This document shows positions 61,501 to 64,000 of a stretch of DNA of 64,000 bases, piece after piece; within the stretch, counting starts at the first letter, position 1; each line of letters starts with the position of its first letter. Below the pieces are notes generated by a model. That model did no database searches, was not told where the DNA came from, and saw only the letters and a list, made by a program, of their open reading frames with translations. The stretch covers positions 1 to 64,000 of the forward strand of contig CBDCLY010000042.1 in assembly GCA_965218715.1 (NCBI GenBank). The letters run 5' to 3'. The stretch comes from CBDCLY01 sp965218715. GTDB lineage: Bacteria; Bacteroidota; Bacteroidia; Flavobacteriales_E; Vicingaceae. Both the position numbers and the translations under genes were made by a program.

Positions 61501-63651
61501 TTAACTGCTACAATTGGTGGCTCTCCAACTGGTCCAATTGGAGCTTCTTACGCTTGGAACAATTCCACTAGCTTAAATGACCCAGCTATTGCAAACCCAA
61601 TCGCAAGTCCGATTGTAACCACTACCTATATGGTAACCGTTACAGATGGCACTACAGGCTGCACAAAAACTGACCAAGTAGTTGTGACTGTAAATCCTAT
61701 TCCTGTGGTTGATGCCGGACAAGACATTACAATTTGTCAGGGCCAATCAACACCACTAGGAGGAAATCCTACTAGCCCAACTGCGATAAGTTATTTATGG
61801 GATAATGCCGCAAGTCTAAATAATGCAAGTGTTGCAAATCCATTAGCGAGTCCAAGTATAAGCACTACATACTCTGTTACTGTTACCGACGTAAATGGCT
61901 GTACAAATGTTGACCAAATCGACATTACAGTAAATCCGGCACCAAATGTTGAGGCAGGGCCAGATCAAACGATTTGTAATTTGGATTCTGTTGCAATTGG
62001 TGGTTCACCAACCTCTTCAACTGTAGGTGCAACATATTCATGGTCACCAGTTTCAGATCTTGATGATCCCAGTGCTTCAAACCCATTTGCTAAACCTTCA
62101 ACGACTACCAAATATTTCGTTATCGTTTCTGATGGAGCAGGCTGTACTTCAGTAGATTCTATGGTAGTAAATGTGAACCCATTGCCAGTTGTAGATTTCA
62201 AAGTTGATGAAACTTGTATTAGTGATTTGGCTGCCTTTACTGATGAAACTAGTATCTCAACGGGAAGCTTCTCAGATTGGGCCTGGGACTTTGGAGATGG
62301 AGTAGGTTCTTCAATCCTTCAAAATCCTGGATATCAATACCAAAATCCTGGAGTTTATACAGTAAGGTTAATTGTCACTTCAGATTTAGGTTGTGTTGAC
62401 TCAATATCTAAATCAGTAACAATAAATGCATTGCCGGTTGTTGATGCTGGTCCAGATGTCGCATTGTGTTTTGGTGATACGGTTATGCTTGGTGGAAATC
62501 CTACTGGCCCTTCTGGTTCATTATACAGCTGGAACCCAGGTTTTGATTTGTCGGATGTAAGTGCTGCAAATCCTAATGCTTACCCACTTTTTAGTACGAG
62601 TTATAATTTAAGTGTTACAGACTTGAACGGCTGTATTAATTACGACACAGTTGACATTACAGTAAATCCTTTACCTGTAGTTACAGCAAGCCCAGATACT
62701 TCAATTTGTATTGGGGAACCGGTTCAATTGTTGGCTCAAGGAGCTGTAAGTTATGTTTGGTCGCCAACCACGTATTTAAGTGATCCATTTATTGCGAATC
62801 CAGTAGCCAGAGCTGAAACAAATATTGAGTATATAGTAACGGGTATTGATGCTAATGGATGTGCAGATACAGATACTATTAGCATTGAAGTATTTAATCT
62901 ATCCTTTGCCAGCCCAATGGAACAGGTTTGTTTTGGTGATAGTGTTCAATTGGTGCCAATTGTTCAAGGCGACGAAACAGGAATAAGCTACAATTGGACA
63001 CCAAGTTTAGGCTTAAGTGCAACAGATATTAAATCACCAATGTCTTCTCCTTTTGTTGATCAGAAATACGAATTAAGTATTGCAAATGCTTTTGGTTGCA
63101 CTGATAAGGATAGTGTTTTTGTTGAGGTTCTTGAAAAGCCAGTTGTGAATATTGAAGTTGTTAATTCGCCAAGATGTTCAGGTTCCGTTCTAGAGATTAC
63201 CAATACTACTTTATATGCTACTAGTTACGAGTGGTATTTAAATGGAGAATTTGTAAGTATGGATTTTGATCCAGATTTAGCAATTAACAACACCATCTTG
63301 AATGAACTTAAACTAATTGCATCGAATGCAACATGCAGCGATTCAATCACAATTTCAATAGCGCCTGAATTGATGAAGGATCTGTTAGAGTTGAAAAATG
63401 CAAATGTATTTACTCCAAATGGAGATGGCATTAACGACTTATTTGATCTCGGCTTTACTGGTGAGTTTATTGGTTGTGCGGAGTTTAAAATTTACGATAG
63501 ATGGGGAAGAAAGATATTTGACACTAATATTGGTCAGTATGGTTGGGATGGAAGAACCTTGAGAGGCCAGAAAGCTCCAAATGGAATTTACTATTATGTG
63601 ATTAATCTAGGTGGAGAGGAAATTAAAGGATCAGTATTCCTAACTAGATAA
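52507..63651 (+). CDS. Giant T9SS type B (gliding-associated C-terminal) repeat protein
   Basis: A 3,714-residue secreted protein. Start ATG 52507 (a TTG precedes it at 52504); signal peptide residues 1-25, then THIMGGEITWEC...KVYRDCSG, an N-terminal domain recurring in giant Bacteroidota surface proteins. Two fibronectin III-like domains (about 462-545 and 555-645) and a PKD domain (about 655-733; TWDFGDASP) precede 31 tandem modules of 80-81 residues (734-3227). A second PKD domain (WAWDFGDG), a further module, two degenerate modules and a linker follow. The C-terminus (VFTPNGDGINDLF, IYDRWGRKIF, APNGIYYYVI) is the T9SS type B signal. Probably an adhesin or gliding-related surface filament; ligand unknown. 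Confidence 0.93.
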   Translation: MKLKLSFFTALIGLIFSLAPLNSYATHIMGGEITWECLSNGLYVFKFKVYRDCSGNALGPRGSLWIHNYPNPGNVTLIANNAEYDANTRSDLDISPTCLGGGTFSCANGDAESIFEYTREADPMRLNGSPPVEGWIITYSDVARNATTNLSQVGITLRAKIFPHSGTVADSCKDNSPLFRERATSLLCIGNSFTYNHNATDVELDSLFYEWAQPLLQVPGYNTANPSLFVTGSVPNQIAFQTGYSFNSPFPSNVQDPRNSAAVLDGATGEIAMTSFTSGKYVSAVKVSAYKCGEKVAEIFRELQSNISASCATNNQPNIRAPFQDNNGNFTQFSDTVRAGDPVAFNIQVTDFDMHPNGGGFQTVTLEGTGLQFGTNYTSSTTGCPNPPCATLTSSLPQSGLAGVNTSFNWQTDCNHISFNDGCVSLENTYTFVIRAVDNACPIPAQNIATISVTVLADSVIKSPDINCLDIQANGDVIIDWNTTPDPNNSFTAWMIYSGTNANGPFSLVDSVKNYSQTSYTHTGAGAQQQRRWYYIRSRSGCKGLVQNVAKDTLSTIFVVPSNNATNVTVDWNELTVPNPVGSATRYDVYRNYPVGSGLSLYQSTSSKSLTENFNLCEDTVVYQVELTNAAAGCNSTSNLAGYQFKFPDPQTNFSFPPNPCPLLPISFTNLTSISGGTVTYTWDFGDASPTVNTTSPTHTYQTAGTYTIQLTANSALGCDSVMTQQITITLPDADAGIDRSICPGGIVQIGGSPTSSTLNVTYAWSPPASLSNAAIANPMASPNTTTDYSVIVTDPSGCTNTDTMTVFVNAVPTADAGGPQTICLGQSATIGGAPTGPGGATYLWDNATSLSNATDPNPTATPTTTTTYTVTVTSGVNCSATDQVTVTVIPAPDADAGADQLVCPGSTVIIGGSPTSLSAGATFLWDNAATLNNATLANPTATPTATTTYTVTVTGTNGCTAVDDITITYRNAFANAGSDLTICEGGIAQIGGNPTGPAGAAYSWNNGASLNNPNDQNPLASPTVTTTYTVTVTATNGCTVTDDVTITVNPAPTADAGADQDLCSGGGSVTIGGSPTAQPGTSILWNNATTLSSATAANPVATPTVTTTYRVTVTDLLTSCTATDEVVVTINALPNVDAGPVQTICSGNSVQIGGSPTSSTPGATFLWSNASSLNDPTLSNPTASPTTSTSYTVTVTDANNCTSTDAVTVLVNNSPTADAGADQNLCDGASTTIGGSPTGPAGASYTWDNGASLSSTSIANPIANPTSTTTYTVTVSTGAGCTDTDQITVTIIPNPSVDAGSDQTICNGESVIIGGAPTSGTPGAIFTWDNGASLSSATVANPTASPNTTTTYTVTVTHPNGCTATDDVTVTVNALPTADAGPDRSVCNGGSIQIGGTPTGPVGSSFIWDNGTSLSSTTDPNPTASPIVTTTYSVTVTDAQGCSSIDNVIVSVGSLPTADAGLDQTICEGQSIAIGGSPTGPINATYLWDNAASLSSSIVANPTANPTITTTYSVTVTDGAGCSAIDQVTITVDPVPTVDAGPDQVICDGSSVIIGGAPTTSTVGATVLWDNAASLSNASDLNPTASPTITTTYTVVVTHSNGCTSSDQMTVSVNPNPIADAGADQTICDGNSATIGGSPTGPLNATFQWDNAATLSSDIVANPVASPTTTTTYSVTVTVASGCTSVDQVLITVVPNPDVDAGPDQIICLGESVSIGGSPTSSIVGASFVWDNAASLSANNIANPVATPTSTTTYTVTVTHSNGCTATDDVLVTVNPTPNADAGADQSICNGGSIQIGGSPTGPAGSSFVWDNGGSLSSNIDPNPIASPIVTTTYSVTVTDAQGCTSIDDVIVSVGSLPTADAGLDQTICDGESATIGGSPTGPVNASFSWDNGASLSATNTANPIASPSTTTTYSVTVTDGAGCSAIDQVTVTVNPLPTVDAGPDQVICDGFSVVIGGAPTTSTAGATILWDNAGSLDDATALNPTANPIITTTYTVTITHPNSCTDTDQMTVTVNPNPIADAGPDQVVCDGVPVGIGGSPTGPTGATYSWDNAATLSSSTDPNPMASPLTTTTYSVTVTDLLGCTSVDQVDVTVNTNPDADAGLDQTICEGSTAVIGGSPTSTILNATFLWDNATSLSSAIDPNPTANPIVTTIYTVTVTHTNGCTATDDVTITINPAPLADAGADQFLCTGSSVQIGGAPTGPVGATYLWDNAATLSSATDPNPTANPIGITTYTVTVTDILGCTNTDDVTISINGLPIADAGPDQIICDGNSATLGGAPTGPAGSTYTWDNAATLSSAIDPNPTATPATTTNYSVTVTDANGCTAIDQVQILVNPLPDADAGPDQTICDQQTVQIGGAPTSSVPSATFLWDNAASLTSATDPNPTANPSVTTTYTVTVTHTNGCTNTDQVLVSVNPLPAADAGPDQSICIGSSATIGGSPTGPGGSSFIWDNAISLSSATDPNPIATPSATTTYSVTVTDGFGCTNIDQVLITVNPIPDADAGADQTICLNETIQIGGSPTSGVLNATFLWDNATSLSSATDPNPMANPTATTTYTVTVTHTNGCTATDQVTVNVNPLPVVDPGLDREICFGASTTLGGTPTAPLGSTIIWDNAATLSSATDPNPIATPTTTTTYTVTVTDLNACTNTGQVTVTVNGLPIADAGPDLNSCAGSPVVIGGSPTGPPGASYVWDNAASLSNAIDPNPTATPIATTTYSVTVTDVKGCTAVDQVIVSVVPIPDADAGPDQTICDLQSIGIGGSPTSSVLNATFLWDNATSLSSATSSNPLASPSVTTTYTVTVTHTNGCTNTDQVIVNVNPLPTVDAGLDRSLCVGLSTTLGGSPTGPPSSTYAWDNAGTLNDPTNPNPIATPPVTTTYSVTVTDNLGCVNTDDVVVTVIPIPDADAGSDQTICELDTIQIGGNPTSAVVGATYAWDNAASLSNSTASNPNAFPIVTTTYTVTVTHPNACTNTDAITITVDPLPLADAGSDVTICEGLTATIGGSPTGPIGASYAWNNSTSLNDPAIANPIASPIVTTTYMVTVTDGTTGCTKTDQVVVTVNPIPVVDAGQDITICQGQSTPLGGNPTSPTAISYLWDNAASLNNASVANPLASPSISTTYSVTVTDVNGCTNVDQIDITVNPAPNVEAGPDQTICNLDSVAIGGSPTSSTVGATYSWSPVSDLDDPSASNPFAKPSTTTKYFVIVSDGAGCTSVDSMVVNVNPLPVVDFKVDETCISDLAAFTDETSISTGSFSDWAWDFGDGVGSSILQNPGYQYQNPGVYTVRLIVTSDLGCVDSISKSVTINALPVVDAGPDVALCFGDTVMLGGNPTGPSGSLYSWNPGFDLSDVSAANPNAYPLFSTSYNLSVTDLNGCINYDTVDITVNPLPVVTASPDTSICIGEPVQLLAQGAVSYVWSPTTYLSDPFIANPVARAETNIEYIVTGIDANGCADTDTISIEVFNLSFASPMEQVCFGDSVQLVPIVQGDETGISYNWTPSLGLSATDIKSPMSSPFVDQKYELSIANAFGCTDKDSVFVEVLEKPVVNIEVVNSPRCSGSVLEITNTTLYATSYEWYLNGEFVSMDFDPDLAINNTILNELKLIASNATCSDSITISIAPELMKDLLELKNANVFTPNGDGINDLFDLGFTGEFIGCAEFKIYDRWGRKIFDTNIGQYGWDGRTLRGQKAPNGIYYYVINLGGEEIKGSVFLTR
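54706..62187 (+). repeat. Array of 31 consecutive ~80-residue modules
   Basis: Each module runs: DAGxDQTIC, xIGGSPTG or xIGGSPTS, a W(D/N)NAxSLSS block, NPTAxP, TTTYTVTVT, a GCT, then (T/V)DQVTVTVNPLP. Nearly all have one Cys in each half (TIC and GC). Two forms differ by one residue in the loop after IGG-PT: long (PTSSTxGATFxW, 81 residues) and short (PTGPxGATYxW, 80). Long forms are modules 1, 3, 6, 8, 11, 13, 16, 18, 21, 23, 26, 28 and 31. Confidence 0.95.
55189..61221 (+). repeat. Five in-phase higher-order repeat units of about 1206 bp
   Basis: The module order is L-S-S-L-S in each unit. Starts measured at the equivalent codon are 55189, 56398, 57604, 58810, 60016 and, for the next incomplete unit, 61222. 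Four steps equal exactly 1206 bp; the first is 1209 bp, one codon longer. Modules 9-10 and 14-15 of adjacent units share long identical stretches such as VTDAQGC and VSVGSLPTADAGLDQTIC. Confidence 0.9.
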
Positions 63652-63658
63652 AATTAAG

Positions 63659-64000
63659 CTATAAGCCTACAATAGTAAATTCAGTTCGTCTGTTTTTTGC
63701 TCTTCCTTTTTCAGAATCATTACTGGCAATTGGTTTATTCTGACCATATCCTTTTGCTTGCAGTCTTGAAGCAGCAACTTGATTATTAGTAAGAAAATTC
63801 TTTACGGCTTCTGCTCTTTTATTAGAGAGCTCCTGGTTGGCTGAAGGGTTTCCCACCGTATCAGTATGTCCACCTATTTCTATGCTTAGGTTAACATTTT
63901 TCTGAAGAAATTCTACAAGTTTGTTCAATTCTATTTTTGAGCTTTCTTTCAGTTGATAGGAACCAGTTTCAAAAAATATGTTTTTTAACACGATACTTTC
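63659..64000 (-). CDS. OmpA-family protein, C-terminal domain (5' end outside window)
   Basis: At least 113 residues, open to the window edge, so the N-terminus is missing; the GTG at 63991 lies inside the domain (ESIVLKNIFFETG). The OmpA-like peptidoglycan-binding domain is complete: IFFETGSYQLKESS, IEIGGHTDTVGNPSANQELSNKRAEAVKNFL and KGRAKNRRTEF, with the Asp and Arg ligands for diaminopimelate. It anchors an outer-membrane or periplasmic protein to peptidoglycan. It is convergent with the giant gene, seven bases away. Confidence 0.93.
   Translation of the reverse strand, partial: ESIVLKNIFFETGSYQLKESSKIELNKLVEFLQKNVNLSIEIGGHTDTVGNPSANQELSNKRAEAVKNFLTNNQVAASRLQAKGYGQNKPIASNDSEKGRAKNRRTEFTIVGL

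Noticed and set aside
54706..62187. Tandem repeats of about 240 bp as a CRISPR or satellite array
   Set aside because: Repeats are coding, in frame, with codon-level divergence and no spacers.
1..64000. tRNA, rRNA, insertion sequences, integrases or prophage genes
   Set aside because: No cloverleaf, rRNA block, transposase or integrase motifs were recognised; intergenic gaps are too short for most.

Overview
This is a low-GC, gene-dense chromosomal segment from a member of the Bacteroidota, most likely order Flavobacteriales. The evidence is type IX secretion (T9SS) cargo with both type A and type B (gliding-associated) C-terminal signals, DUF3822 and DUF5606 proteins, a fused DAHP synthase/chorismate mutase, monomeric isocitrate dehydrogenase, acidic residues after lipoprotein cysteines, and TAnnTTTG-type -7 promoter elements. 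I saw no rRNA, tRNA, CRISPR, prophage or insertion sequence. No gene-free stretch exceeds about 190 bp.

Layout. 1-3634 (+): end of a polysaccharide deacetylase-like gene, upp, a frame-disrupted membrane protein, a HAD nucleotidase and the fused shikimate enzyme. 3631-7832 (-): rsfS-ftsH-DUF2007-cdsA-psd, combining membrane quality control and phospholipid synthesis. 7936-8678 (+): a frame-disrupted biotin ligase. 8668-9716 (-): pyrE and a SRPBCC protein, divergent from a NUDIX gene. 10325-14109 (-): an envelope-like protein, DUF3822, rsmD, coaD and a thioredoxin-fold lipoprotein-like protein lacking both active-site cysteines. 14213-16212 (+): RecD-like helicase and thiol peroxidase. 16217-22376 (-): TPR histidine kinase with LuxR-type regulator, ankyrin protein, T9SS protein and lipoprotein. 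22450-25822 (-): isocitrate dehydrogenase, TetR regulator and thioesterase, with matching TetR-like operators before the last two. 25950-28076 (+): ECF sigma factor, membrane anti-sigma candidate and a DUF4097-like protein. 28148-33007 (-): M16 peptidase and dnaX. 33175-34266 (+): rpsF-rpsR-rplI. 34315-38498 (-): GT39-like membrane protein, T9SS protein and ABC permease. 38625-48082 (+): aconitase, an OmpA-OmpA-CAP envelope cluster, an MFS permease and lhgO. 48083-52367 (-): unknown protein, purB, M3 peptidase and DUF5606. 52507-63651 (+): a 3,714-residue T9SS protein. The window ends inside an OmpA-domain gene.

The most striking structure is the giant gene. Its core holds 31 consecutive modules of about 80 residues. 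They come in a long-loop (L) and a short-loop (S) form, and the long form recurs at intervals of 2,3,2,3 throughout. This gives a five-module higher-order unit; five consecutive units start at 55189, 56398, 57604, 58810 and 60016, four of the five steps being exactly 1206 bp and one 1209 bp. A PKD domain is wedged into the last, incomplete unit.

Other points: two genes (a small membrane protein and birA) are each broken by one base in or beside a homopolymer; several TAnnTTTG elements lie so close to the start codon that the mRNAs may be leaderless; and a symmetric cluster of four DnaA-box-like 9-mers lies at 48707-48763. All family calls rest on motif recognition by eye; no database search was run.
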